A stretch of 64,000 bases of DNA, taken from assembly GCA_022794015.1 (NCBI GenBank), contig JAAWDZ010000029.1, positions 1-64,000 of the forward strand, read 5' to 3'. Both the position numbers and the translations under genes were made by a program. This DNA is from Eubacterium sp. Its GTDB lineage: Bacteria > Bacillota > Clostridia > Lachnospirales > Lachnospiraceae. A model generated the notes under the pieces. It saw only the letters and a list, made by a program, of their open reading frames with translations. It had not been told where the DNA came from and searched no databases. Positions 20,693 through 39,317 of the stretch are shown piece by piece (position 1 is the first letter of the stretch; each line of letters begins with the position of its first letter).

Positions 20693-21412
20693 GTGAACAA
20701 TGCAATTTTAATGGCTTCTGGTGCAGATATCGATATTATGGTCCATGGGCTGATTTCCTACGAATTGTTTGGGCAGACCTGTTGGATTACGACGACGCAC
20801 GTATGTTTGCTGATTTTAATGATCGTTTTGATTGGTTTCTTTATTGCCGCCAATCGGAAAATCAAAAAAGCCAGTGAAGTGCCGGACGGGTTTCAGAATG
20901 TAATTGAATTAATTGTGGAAATGTTAGACAACATGGTCAAAGGTGTTATGGGTGTGAATTCTTCTAAATTTGCAAACTACATCAGTACCGTTTTCATTTT
21001 TATTTTGATGAGCAATATTTCCGGCATTATGGGACTGCGGCCGCCTACAGCGGACTATGGCGTGACGTTTGCGTTAGGTGTTATGACATTTTGTTTGATT
21101 CATTTCAACAAATTTAAACATCAGCATGTGTCTGGCGTGCTTAAGGGTCTGTGCGATCCATGGCCTATCTGGGCGCCGATTAATATCATCAGTGATTTTG
21201 CAGTGCCGATTTCCCTGTCGCTTCGTCTATTTGCGAACATTTTGTCAGGAACCATTATTATGGCGCTCGTCTATGGGCTGCTTGGCTGGATTGCAACCTT
21301 CTGGCCGTCCGTATTGCATGTGTATTTTGATTTGTTCTCCGGAGCAATTCAGACTTATGTATTCTGTATGTTGACCATGACATACATCAATCAGGCAATT
21401 GATTCAGAATAG
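20693..21412 (+). CDS. atpB: F0F1 ATP synthase subunit a
   Basis: SLRLFANILSG motif; operon context. Confidence 0.95.
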   Translation: MNNAILMASGADIDIMVHGLISYELFGQTCWITTTHVCLLILMIVLIGFFIAANRKIKKASEVPDGFQNVIELIVEMLDNMVKGVMGVNSSKFANYISTVFIFILMSNISGIMGLRPPTADYGVTFALGVMTFCLIHFNKFKHQHVSGVLKGLCDPWPIWAPINIISDFAVPISLSLRLFANILSGTIIMALVYGLLGWIATFWPSVLHVYFDLFSGAIQTYVFCMLTMTYINQAIDSE

Positions 21413-21436
21413 TTAGTTTAATTTAATTTTATTTAG

Positions 21437-21706
<270 letters not shown>

Positions 21707-21769
21707 ACCCACGGGCATACCTTTATGCAGAGGGACGAAAATATGGAAAGGAGGGTGAACTTCTAAATT

Positions 21770-22272
21770 ATGGACAGATTGTTTGGACTTGATATGCAGC
21801 TTTTGGTTGATGCAGTACAGTTTGGTGCGTCTGTGTTCGTATTGTTTCTTCTGGCGAGCTATCTTTTGTTTAACCCGGTTCGTAAGATGTTAAAAGACAG
21901 GCAGGAAGGCATTAAGAAGAATATCAATGATGCCCTTACCGACAAGGCAAGTGCTGCAAAACTCAAAGAGTTATACGAAGGGAAGCTGAAAAACATAGAC
22001 AAAGAAGCAGAACAGATCTTAAGCGAAGCCCGTCAGAAGGCGCTTAAGAATGAAGCCAAGATAATAGATGAGGCCAAGGCGGAAGCCGTCCGCATCATTC
22101 GAAGGGCAAATGAGGAAGCTTTGCTTGAGAAGAAGCGTGCAGCGGATGAAGTTAAACAGGAGATGATTACCATTGCATCCCTGATGGCACAGAAGGCAGT
22201 TGCTGCTTCGATTAATACAAACATTCAGAATTCGCTCGTAGAAGAGACTTTGAAAGAAATGGGTGATTCGAC

Positions 22273-22285
<13 letters not shown>
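21770..22285 (+). CDS. atpF: F0F1 ATP synthase subunit b
   Basis: N-terminal TM, long charged helix, operon position. Confidence 0.93.
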
Positions 22286-24341
<2,056 letters not shown>

Positions 24342-24356
24342 AGGCGGTGAAATCAT

Positions 24357-25211
24357 ATGGCGTCCATGAGGGACATTAAGCGAAGAAGAAGCAGCATACA
24401 GAGTACGCAGCAAATCACGAAAGCCATGAAGCTTGTTTCCACCGTTAAACTGCAGAAAGCCAAAAACCATGCGGAGGAGACGAACCCGTATTTTAACGCG
24501 ATGTACAAAACCGTATCATCCATGTTAAAACGTTCCGGTACGATTTCGCATCCGTTTTTAAAGCCGACTGGTTCTGACAAAAAAGCGGTTGTGGTCATTA
24601 CCTCAAACCGCGGCCTTGCGGGCGGCTACAATTCCAATGTCGTCAAGCTGGTGACCGAAAGCGGCTTTAAGAAAGAGGATGTTGTGATTTACGCAATCGG
24701 AAATAAAGGCCGGGAAGCTTTAGAACGCAGGGGCTATCAGATTGCGTCCGACGATTCGGGTATAATCGAAGCTCCGGTTTACGAAGACGCAGCAGAAGTT
24801 TGCGGCAAGGTGCTTACCGCATATAAAAACGAAGAAATCGGGGAAATCTATCTGGCTTATACTCATTTTAAGAATACGGTAAGCCACGAACCGACACTGA
24901 TGAAGCTGCTCCCGGTCGAGCTTAGCGGCGACGGGGACAAAGAGGATTCCAATATCCTGATGAATTATGAGCCAAACGACGAAGAAGCGCTTGACATGAT
25001 TATCCCGAAATATATCACAAGCTTATTCTACGGCGCATTGGTAGAAGCGGTTGCCAGCGAAAACGGCGCCAGAATGCAGGCCATGGATTCCGCGACAAGC
25101 AATGCAGAAGAAATGATTAGTGATTTGTCACTGAAATATAACCGTGCCCGTCAGGGTTCAATTACACAGGAATTAACAGAAATTATTGCAGGTGCATCGG
25201 CAATTTCCTAA
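24357..25211 (+). CDS. atpG: F0F1 ATP synthase subunit gamma
   Basis: MRDIKRRRSSIQSTQQITKAMKLV, conserved C-terminus. Confidence 0.96.
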   Translation: MASMRDIKRRRSSIQSTQQITKAMKLVSTVKLQKAKNHAEETNPYFNAMYKTVSSMLKRSGTISHPFLKPTGSDKKAVVVITSNRGLAGGYNSNVVKLVTESGFKKEDVVIYAIGNKGREALERRGYQIASDDSGIIEAPVYEDAAEVCGKVLTAYKNEEIGEIYLAYTHFKNTVSHEPTLMKLLPVELSGDGDKEDSNILMNYEPNDEEALDMIIPKYITSLFYGALVEAVASENGARMQAMDSATSNAEEMISDLSLKYNRARQGSITQELTEIIAGASAIS

Positions 25212-25292
25212 TTACTGCCGAATGGTATAAAGGGATGCCCGGAGGGTATTTCCAAATTACTGCCGTATGCATAAAACATTAAGGAGTGATAG

Positions 25293-26690
<1,398 letters not shown>

Positions 26691-26701
26691 GGGGTGATGG
26701 T

Positions 26702-27112
26702 ATGGCAGAAAATGAAAAAATGTTTCCTGTAAAGATTATTACGCCAGATCGGATTTTTTATACCGGAGAAGCGGACATGATTGAGTTTGCGACTTCCTCA
26801 GGGCAGATCGGCGTTTATAAAAATCATATTCCATTGACAACCGTACTCTCACCGGGAGCGGTTATCATTCATGAGGCAGGCGGTGAGAAGATTGCTGCCG
26901 TACATGCAGGCTTTGCGGAGGTGCTGTCAGATTCGGTGACACTTCTGGCTGAAATAGCGGAGTGGCCCGATGAAATAGATACCGCACGCGCCGAGGCTGC
27001 AAAGCAGAGAGCGGAGGATCGTTTGCAGGCGAAGGCTGCGGATGTAGATCTGGCACGCGCAGAATTTGCACTGCGCAAAGCTCTGGTAAGAATTGATGTT
27101 AAGGGAATGTAA
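26702..27112 (+). CDS. atpC: F0F1 ATP synthase subunit epsilon
   Basis: Position and typical epsilon N-terminal domain (IITPDRIFYTGEADMIE...GQIGVYKNHIPL). Confidence 0.94.
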   Translation: MAENEKMFPVKIITPDRIFYTGEADMIEFATSSGQIGVYKNHIPLTTVLSPGAVIIHEAGGEKIAAVHAGFAEVLSDSVTLLAEIAEWPDEIDTARAEAAKQRAEDRLQAKAADVDLARAEFALRKALVRIDVKGM

Positions 27113-27199
27113 AGTTTCTGAATCACACAGAATGAAACTTCATAAAGATAATTAATGTTCAGGGTTAACTGACCAATATATCAGTACCCAACATTAAGA

Positions 27200-27238
27200 A
27201 TACCCGGCCGTTTTATATGTATGGCCGGGTATTTTTTA
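27200..27238 (+). terminator. Rho-independent terminator of atp operon
   Basis: atacccggcc...ggccgggtat followed by TTTTTT. Confidence 0.9.
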
Positions 27239-27415
27239 TATATCTGTCGGGGTATGTATCTGAATGGTATCAATTGCGTATTTTGCTGGTCATGTCTAAA
27301 AAATGGTGTATGTTTACTAATTTATTTACTAGATTTTACATATAAAAAGGGATATTATACCAATAAAGTCGTTCAGATCAGCTTTGGCGCCAGGCTGATT
27401 TTGGACGGATTGTGA

Positions 27416-32353
<4,938 letters not shown>

Positions 32354-32379
32354 ATATTGTTTCTCATAATTCCTTCGAC

Positions 32380-32445
32380 ATAGGGACAGTCGGAAAATGT
32401 CCCTGGACAGGGACAGGTGTGACAGTCAGTGGCACCTGTCCCTAT
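32380..32445. repeat. Structured GGGACA/TGTCCC repeat element, probable terminator
   Basis: ATAGGGACAG...TGTCCCT..AGGGACAGGTG...CACCTGTCCCTAT followed by a T-rich stretch. Confidence 0.65.
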
Positions 32446-32551
32446 ATTTTTGTTTTATTAAATGACAGTACCGCAAATCTGCGGTGCAAAACCGTGCGTC
32501 CCTTTGTCCTCTGAGGTTAAAGCTGCAGAATGAGCGGTTACTATATTTGAA

Positions 32552-32592
32552 TTGACAACTGTCTTGTCAGTTATAGAAAACTGTGTTATAAT
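32552..32592 (+). promoter_or_regulatory. nad operon promoter with probable NiaR operator
   Basis: TGACAA-CTGTC-TTGTCA palindrome (32553-32569); -35 TTGTCA (32564-32569), 17-nt spacer, -10 TATAAT (32587-32592). Confidence 0.7.
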
Positions 32593-32669
32593 GCCAAAGA
32601 CAACAATTTTGGTAAAATACCAGAGAGCAGAGAGGGCAGCAAAAGCACATACTCTGTCAGGAGGATAAT

Positions 32670-33581
32670 ATGGATAATTACGAAAAGATTTGCAGGCTAA
32701 AAAAAGAAAAAGACGTTGTAATTTTAGCACATTACTATGTAGACGGTGCAGTACAGGAAGCCGCGGATTTTGTAGGCGATTCCTATGCTCTGGCAAAGAG
32801 GGCTGCAGAAGTTTCACAGCAGAATATTCTTTTTGCAGGGGTATCCTTTATGGGAGAGAGCGCGAAGCTTTTAAATCCGGATAAGCATGTGTATATGGTG
32901 GACCCTTGCGCCGGATGCAAGATGGCGGATATGGCGGATGCAGATAAGATACAGAGCATGAAGGAAAAATATCCGCAGGCAGCCGTAGTCTGTTATGTCA
33001 ATTCCACGGCGGCGGTAAAGGCGGTTTCGGATGTTTGTGTGACCTCTTCGAACGCCGTACGCGTCGTACAAAAGCTGCCGGAAAAACAGATTTATTTCGT
33101 GCCGGACGCACACCTGGCGCAGTTTGTGGCACAGGAAGTGCCAGAGAAGGATTTTATATTCCACGACGGGTACTGTCCGACGCATCAGAAGCTCCGGAAA
33201 GAGGATGTGCTCCGTGCAAAACAAAAGCATCCAAAAGCGCTTATGCTTTCTCATCCGGAATGTAAGCAAGAGGTGCTGGCGTTGTCTGATTTTGTGGGAA
33301 GTACGGCAGATATTATCCGGTTTGCAGGAGAGCATGCGGCAGAGGAATATCTGATTGCAACAGAAACAGGAGTATTTTATCAGCTGCAAAAGGAAAATCC
33401 GAACAGGCATTTTTATCCGGTCACAGCAGAACAGGTCTGTCCGGATATGAAACGGGTCACACTGGAAAAGACCTTGTCGGTATTGGAGCATTTGGAAGAA
33501 CAGGAAGAAATTGTGATAAGTAATGCACTAATGGAGCAGGCGAAGCTGCCGCTTGAGCGGATGCTTGCACTTGCAAAATAA
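32670..33581 (+). CDS. nadA: Quinolinate synthase
   Basis: LAHYYVDGAVQEAADFVGDSYALA; cysteine motifs; operon with nadB/nadC. Confidence 0.95.
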   Translation: MDNYEKICRLKKEKDVVILAHYYVDGAVQEAADFVGDSYALAKRAAEVSQQNILFAGVSFMGESAKLLNPDKHVYMVDPCAGCKMADMADADKIQSMKEKYPQAAVVCYVNSTAAVKAVSDVCVTSSNAVRVVQKLPEKQIYFVPDAHLAQFVAQEVPEKDFIFHDGYCPTHQKLRKEDVLRAKQKHPKALMLSHPECKQEVLALSDFVGSTADIIRFAGEHAAEEYLIATETGVFYQLQKENPNRHFYPVTAEQVCPDMKRVTLEKTLSVLEHLEEQEEIVISNALMEQAKLPLERMLALAK

Positions 33582-33594
33582 AGCGGTGGATGAG

Positions 33595-34893
33595 ATGAAA
33601 ACAGATGTATTAATCGCGGGCTGCGGCTGCGCAGGGTTGTATTGCGCCCTGCAGCTTCCCGAAAAAATGCGGATTTTGCTCCTTGCAAAAGGAGATGTAA
33701 CGCAAAGCGATTCGTTTTTGGCGCAGGGCGGTATCTGCATGTTAAGAGACGAGTCGGATTATGAGGGCTATTTTGAGGATACCATGCGGGCAGGGCATTA
33801 TGAGAATAACCCGGCTTCGGTAGAGATTATGATCCGATCGTCGCAGAATACGATAAAAGATTTGCTGGATTACGGAGTAAGATTTCACCGTGAAGCGGAT
33901 GGCAGCCTCAGTTTTACAAGAGAAGGCGGTCATTCGGCCAAGCGTATTTTATTCCACGAGGATATTACCGGAAAAGAAATAACGGAAAAGCTTCTCGAAC
34001 AGGCAAAAAAGCGGAAGAATATTACAATTCTGGAATATTGTACAATGATAGATATTGTGTGTAATGAGAATTCGTGCTGCGGTGCGGTGGTACGTGACAG
34101 TATGGGGAAACTCTCTGTAATTTATGCCAGGGATACTGTGTTAGCATGCGGCGGCATAGGGGGACTGTACCGTCATTCGACCAACTACAGACAGCTGACC
34201 GGGGACGGGGTAGCAATTGCACTGTCTCATGGGATTGCCGTAGAACACATCAATTATGTGCAGATACACCCGACGACACTCTACTGCGAACAGGCAGACG
34301 AGAGAAGCTTTTTGATTTCCGAATCAGTACGCGGCGAAGGGGCAGTTCTTTATAATGTAAAGAAAGAACGTTTTGTAGACGAGCTGCTTCCGCGGGATGT
34401 TCTGACCAGGAAAATCCATGAACAGATGGAAAAAGACAAAATGCCGTTTGTCTGGCTTTCCATGGAACATATTCCAAAGCAGGAAATTGAGGAGCACTTC
34501 CCGAATATTGTCAGGCACTGTCAAAAGAAGGGTTTTGACGTATTTCATGAGTGCATACCGGTCGTTCCGGCGCAGCATTATTTTATGGGCGGAGTACAGG
34601 CGGATTTGTCCGGCCATACTTCTATGGATCGGCTTTATGCGGTAGGGGAAACCGCCTGCAACGGCGTACATGGAAAAAACCGCCTGGCCAGCAATTCCCT
34701 GCTGGAAAGCCTGGTGTTTGCAAAACGGGCGGCAAAGGCAATTGCAGAAAGTCCTGCCAAAGCAGAACGGGTGATCGTATATCCGGATTTGGAAAGTTAT
34801 CAAAATGAGGCGGCTTTGGCCGCAAATTATAAGAAAAAAGTACTAAATGAGATTGCGAGGTTGAATAAAGAATGTTCGATGAAGTCACAATGA
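33595..34893 (+). CDS. nadB: L-aspartate oxidase
   Basis: VLIAGCGCAGLYCAL, flavoprotein motifs, RLASNSLLESLVF. Confidence 0.92.
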   Translation: MKTDVLIAGCGCAGLYCALQLPEKMRILLLAKGDVTQSDSFLAQGGICMLRDESDYEGYFEDTMRAGHYENNPASVEIMIRSSQNTIKDLLDYGVRFHREADGSLSFTREGGHSAKRILFHEDITGKEITEKLLEQAKKRKNITILEYCTMIDIVCNENSCCGAVVRDSMGKLSVIYARDTVLACGGIGGLYRHSTNYRQLTGDGVAIALSHGIAVEHINYVQIHPTTLYCEQADERSFLISESVRGEGAVLYNVKKERFVDELLPRDVLTRKIHEQMEKDKMPFVWLSMEHIPKQEIEEHFPNIVRHCQKKGFDVFHECIPVVPAQHYFMGGVQADLSGHTSMDRLYAVGETACNGVHGKNRLASNSLLESLVFAKRAAKAIAESPAKAERVIVYPDLESYQNEAALAANYKKKVLNEIARLNKECSMKSQ

Positions 34894-35729
34894 GATTAAA
34901 CGCAGACCCGCTTATTCTGAGCGCGTTAAAAGAAGATATTACCAGTGAAGATGTAACAACAAATGCAGTCATGCGCACAGCATGTCCGGGAGAAGTTGAT
35001 TTGATCTGCAAGGAGGACGGGATTATCTGCGGTCTTTCGGTATTTGCAAGGGTATTTACGCTTTTGGATGAAAAAACAGAGATTACTTTTCTGGTCAAAG
35101 ACGGTGATGCTGTCAAAGTGGGAGAGCTGATGGCAAAGGTAAAGGGAGATATCCGGATACTGCTGTCCGGAGAGCGTACCGCCTTAAATTATCTGCAGCG
35201 AATGAGCGGAATTGCTACGTATACCAATTCCATTGCAAAATTGTTAGAGGGTACGGGTATCCGGTTATTAGATACCAGGAAAACAAGCCCGAACAACCGC
35301 ATTTTTGAAAAATACGCGGTGCGGGTTGGCGGCGGACACAACCACCGCTACAATCTTACCGATGGCGTACTGCTCAAAGACAACCATATTGGAGCTGCGG
35401 GCGGTGTCAGTCAGGCAATTCAGATGGCAAAAGAATATGCGCCGTTCGTCCGTAAAATTGAAGTAGAAGTAGAAACACTTGATATGGTAAAAGAGGCGAT
35501 AGAGGCGAAAGCAGATATTATTATGCTCGACAATATGACGCCGGATGTGATGGCACAGGCCATTGAACTGATTGATGGACGTGCCGAAATTGAAATTTCC
35601 GGAAATGTGACAAGGGAAAATATTGAGCGCATTAAGGGACTTGGCGTAGATTATGTTTCCAGCGGCGCACTCACACATTCCGCACCAATTATGGATATTT
35701 CGTTGAAAAATTTACATGCGGTTTCATAA
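34872..35729 (+). CDS. nadC: Nicotinate-nucleotide pyrophosphorylase (carboxylating)
   Basis: GERTALNYLQRMSGIAT, DTRKTSPNNR, GGGHNHRYNLTDGVLLKDNH. Confidence 0.96.
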   Translation: MFDEVTMRLNADPLILSALKEDITSEDVTTNAVMRTACPGEVDLICKEDGIICGLSVFARVFTLLDEKTEITFLVKDGDAVKVGELMAKVKGDIRILLSGERTALNYLQRMSGIATYTNSIAKLLEGTGIRLLDTRKTSPNNRIFEKYAVRVGGGHNHRYNLTDGVLLKDNHIGAAGGVSQAIQMAKEYAPFVRKIEVEVETLDMVKEAIEAKADIIMLDNMTPDVMAQAIELIDGRAEIEISGNVTRENIERIKGLGVDYVSSGALTHSAPIMDISLKNLHAVS

Positions 35730-35776
35730 AAAATTTAAGTTTCTAAAGGGCTCTGGAACAAAAAGGAAGGGTGAAT

Positions 35777-36334
35777 ATGAGCGGAGAAGAACGAAGAGAA
35801 AAGATGCTTGCGATACTGCTTGCGGCCAGTCAGCCGATTTCGGGGACTTCGCTTGCAAAACAGCTTGGCGTCAGCCGTCAGGTTGTTGTCCAGGATATTG
35901 CGCTGCTTCGTGCAAAAAAACAGGATATTGTCAGCACATACCGGGGATATCTGATCAGAAATTCTCCGCTCTGCCAGAGAATTTTTAAGGTACACCATTC
36001 AGACGAGGAAATTGAAGCAGAATTAAACCTGTTTGTAGATTTTGGCGGAAAGGTGGAAGATGTCTTTATTTATCACAGGATTTATGATGTCATTCGCGTG
36101 GAAATGGGATTAAAATCGCGGCGTGATGTGCAGAGGTATCTTGACAGGCTGAAAAGCGGCGTATCCAAATCCCTGAAAAATATCACAGACGGTTACCATT
36201 ATCATACGATTACCGCAGAAACAGAAGAAATATTGGATCAAATTCAGCAGGAGCTTCAAAAGCACGGTTTTTTAGCAGAGCTCAGGGATTATGAGCCGGT
36301 AGATTTCTGGAAAAAGCTGCCGCAGGAAGAATAG
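35777..36334 (+). CDS. niaR: NiaR-family transcriptional repressor (HTH_11 + 3H domain)
   Basis: N-terminal wHTH; conserved histidines (VHHSDEE, YHRIYDVI, HYHTI); nad operon context. Confidence 0.88.
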   Translation: MSGEERREKMLAILLAASQPISGTSLAKQLGVSRQVVVQDIALLRAKKQDIVSTYRGYLIRNSPLCQRIFKVHHSDEEIEAELNLFVDFGGKVEDVFIYHRIYDVIRVEMGLKSRRDVQRYLDRLKSGVSKSLKNITDGYHYHTITAETEEILDQIQQELQKHGFLAELRDYEPVDFWKKLPQEE

Positions 36335-36364
36335 ATAAATGCGCTTCCTGCGGCAGTTCTTTTA
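36317..36364. terminator. Bidirectional terminator between niaR and convergent lipoprotein gene
   Basis: CTGCCGCAGGAAG...CTTCCTGCGGCAG with T-rich flanks on both strands. Confidence 0.8.
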
Positions 36365-37672
36365 AGGCGTTTCGGCTGTTTTATCGGGGGCACACAGAGT
36401 CAGATTGCCGTTAGAATTGTAGCAGACCTGCATCGTTTCATCGAAAATCCCGGCAATTTTGCCCTGATAGATCAGTTCCTTTTCCATATTGTACCGGAAG
36501 AAATGTGTGCAGCTTGCATCCGGTTTTTGCGGGTTCTGGTCTGTAACGGCAATTTCAATATACGGATCTCTGGGATCTACATCCATCAGATAATAAGCGT
36601 TTGTCAGGGGATCACGCATATACAGATTTTCAAATTCTCCTGAAAAATCCGTACCGTTAATGATTAGTGTGGGTCGTGGATTGGAGAAATTCTCATCCAT
36701 GGCAACGGAATAACAGATTTCATCTGTCGTACCGTTGCTGTTTAAATCGTGCTGAAGGGAAATGCCGGGAAAAATTTTCTGAATGTAATTGCCCTCGTAG
36801 ACGTATTCCTCCTTAAATCCATGCAGTTTTTCATAAGGGATATTAAACTCAAAGACTCCGGCTGCATACGGACCCAGCACATAAGGGTTGCTGATAAAGG
36901 ACAGTCCGCTGCGGTCGAGATACCAGCAGTGTGAGTCGATCAAAAAGGTTTCTTCCATGCTGGCGGCAATGTTTTTATCAATATAAATCTCATAAGCCGG
37001 AAGGGATGCCTGTGCCTCCAGTTCGTTTTGCAGCAACTGGAAGAAGGCGGCATTGTCGTTGCACAGTCCGCCCAGAAAGAGACGCTTTCCGGTTGTGGTA
37101 TCAAAGGTCATGCCATAGCTCCAGTAATTGTCGTGCGCTCCTCCGGTATAATCTGTTTGTGTAAACATAATCGACAGAATTTTATCATCACAACGCTTCA
37201 ACTGATAGGAAAAATCTGCGGTATACGGGTCCGGTGCAGAACCGTTAGTTTCCAGAAAAACCGCGCGGTTTTCTTCCGCATATCCGACATTTTCTTTTTC
37301 AAAGGTCCAGAAGGTATTAAGTTCCTGCGAGATGGAATCGTTTATCTTTTGTGCAGCCTCCGGTTTATTTTCAATGGACACTTTAGGATGGCAGGAAGAA
37401 ACGGTCAGCACACAGACCGAAGGGTCGTCTTTTGCATAAAAGGAAGAGGAATCTGCCTGATCCGTGATGGTGATGCCAGAGGAAGTATGAAACGTCTCCA
37501 GGTCTTTGTCTGTTTGTGACTGCACCTCATTCCCGGCAATAGATTCGGTTTCCGTTTCGGCTAAAAAGGCGGCGGATTCGTTGCTGTTTACCGGAAGCGA
37601 AGGCTTTGCGGCAGAGCAGCCGGTCAGGCAAAGGCTTAGGGCAAGCAGATGGGAGAAATAGTATTTTTGCAT
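36362..37672 (-). CDS. Lipoprotein with DUF3298/PdaC-RsiV-like domain
   Basis: MQKYYFSHLLALSLCLTGCSA lipobox; YTGGAHDNYWSYGMTFDTTTGKRLFLGGL motif. Confidence 0.72.
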   Translation of the reverse strand: MQKYYFSHLLALSLCLTGCSAAKPSLPVNSNESAAFLAETETESIAGNEVQSQTDKDLETFHTSSGITITDQADSSSFYAKDDPSVCVLTVSSCHPKVSIENKPEAAQKINDSISQELNTFWTFEKENVGYAEENRAVFLETNGSAPDPYTADFSYQLKRCDDKILSIMFTQTDYTGGAHDNYWSYGMTFDTTTGKRLFLGGLCNDNAAFFQLLQNELEAQASLPAYEIYIDKNIAASMEETFLIDSHCWYLDRSGLSFISNPYVLGPYAAGVFEFNIPYEKLHGFKEEYVYEGNYIQKIFPGISLQHDLNSNGTTDEICYSVAMDENFSNPRPTLIINGTDFSGEFENLYMRDPLTNAYYLMDVDPRDPYIEIAVTDQNPQKPDASCTHFFRYNMEKELIYQGKIAGIFDETMQVCYNSNGNLTLCAPDKTAETP

Positions 37673-37859
37673 AAGAAGACTCCTTTCCTGAATTGGTATT
37701 ATATGTATCATAACGCGGGGGAATTGAGATTGCAATGAAAAAATAATATTGCGAAGTCCGCCAATCCATTGTAAATACGGTAAAAACCTGACGAAATGAA
37801 TGGATTTGGCAGATTTTTTGCTTTTAAAAGGAGTCGCAAAAATGTATAAAATGCACCGT

Positions 37860-39314
37860 TCAGATGCCCTTTTTTCTTTTTCCTGAATTGTTATGCAGCT
37901 TTTGCGTAATTTCCTGCATCGTTTTTTTGTCCAGCGCATAATACCGCATGGAAATCAGTGAACAAATCCATCCCAGAATTGGCACGCCGCAATACAAAAA
38001 TAATGTTGTCCACTTCAGTGCAGGTGTCACATCATCTCCGATCTGCGGCAGCCTGCGGTTATATCCCATTACAAACATGACAATTCCCACAAAACCTGTC
38101 CCAAGCGCAGCAAATACCTTGTCTACAAATGAGAACAGCGCGCCCATCAGGCCCGGCACAAATTTGCCGCTGCGACAGCGTTCGTAGTCGGAGCAGTCTG
38201 CAATCATAGGGACAACCATGTTGTTTGTAATGGATTTGCACCCGTTTAACAGGACATAGGTTCCTACAAACCAGATTGTAATTGCGTTGATTTTTCCAGG
38301 GGTAAAGCTTACGGTACAGATGTTGTCCTGCATTAGAACAAAAGCCATAACGGTCTGAAAAAAGATACCAAGCGCAGTAAAAAGAACGAGTGATTTTTTC
38401 TGGCCCATTTTCTGCGCTACGCGGATGCCCGCGCTGACGACGAACAGGGTGGGAACGGCAGTTATAACGCCGATGAGGCCGGATATACCGTAGTCGTCCA
38501 TGAGAATGCCGTAGAGCATGACGACAACTGTGGTGTGGGCATAGACGGTTGCGGCAAATTTATCCGTACAGGCGGCGATAATCAGCATACGGATGGGTTT
38601 GTTGTTGCGGATAATTTCCCAATAATCCCGAATGAGGATGTTCTGGTGGGCAGCCTGCGGGGGAAGCTTCCCAGGCGCGTCCTTGGCGGCGATTCCTGCC
38701 ATGGCAAGCAGGGTGCAGACCAGAGAAAGCGAAGTAACCCAGAAAACATATTCCAAAAACAGGGTTTCGTTGGTGAAGCCGCCGTATTTGGGAACGAGAT
38801 AATTGCCGACAAAGAGAGCGGTGCCGCCGTATGCGGCCATAACGTAGAGGGAATCAAAGTAGGTGGATATGGGGCGCTGTCTGGGGTTGTCTGTTAAAAT
38901 GGACTGGCCGGATTTGGCGACAACAGTCTGAAATGTGTAGCCGATAATAAAAAGTCCGTAAACAATGATAAAATAGGGTGTGCGCAGACAGTGCGGAATT
39001 CTGTGGGTAGTGTGGTACAGAAGGATGGCGCTGGTTGCCATAATCAGGTTGCCGGTGAGCATAAACGGGCGGAATTTCCCAAAGCGGCCCTTTGTTTTGT
39101 CTAAAAGAAATCCTATGGCAGGATCAGTGACGGCATCAAACACATTTAATGCCGTTAAAAGTACAGAAATCAGGACGACACCAAATCCGGCAATGGAATT
39201 GGCGTAATAAGATACATATCCCATCAGTGCCAGATACAGGTTGGTGGCGGCATTGTTCAGGGAAAAAAAACCGATCTGCCAATAGGATGCGTTGTTGTAC
39301 CGTTCCTGTTTCAT
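37860..39314 (-). CDS. GPH-family sugar:cation symporter (MFS)
   Basis: Multi-TM; FDAVTDPAIGFLLDKTKGRFGKFRPFML motif. Confidence 0.88.
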   Translation of the reverse strand: MKQERYNNASYWQIGFFSLNNAATNLYLALMGYVSYYANSIAGFGVVLISVLLTALNVFDAVTDPAIGFLLDKTKGRFGKFRPFMLTGNLIMATSAILLYHTTHRIPHCLRTPYFIIVYGLFIIGYTFQTVVAKSGQSILTDNPRQRPISTYFDSLYVMAAYGGTALFVGNYLVPKYGGFTNETLFLEYVFWVTSLSLVCTLLAMAGIAAKDAPGKLPPQAAHQNILIRDYWEIIRNNKPIRMLIIAACTDKFAATVYAHTTVVVMLYGILMDDYGISGLIGVITAVPTLFVVSAGIRVAQKMGQKKSLVLFTALGIFFQTVMAFVLMQDNICTVSFTPGKINAITIWFVGTYVLLNGCKSITNNMVVPMIADCSDYERCRSGKFVPGLMGALFSFVDKVFAALGTGFVGIVMFVMGYNRRLPQIGDDVTPALKWTTLFLYCGVPILGWICSLISMRYYALDKKTMQEITQKLHNNSGKRKKGI

Positions 39315-39317
39315 GGG

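Noticed and set aside
32420-32432. 13-mer TGACAGTCAGTGG shared with 56591-56603
   Set aside because: Exact match but contexts differ (loop of a hairpin versus tail of a terminator); could be chance, no further similarity.
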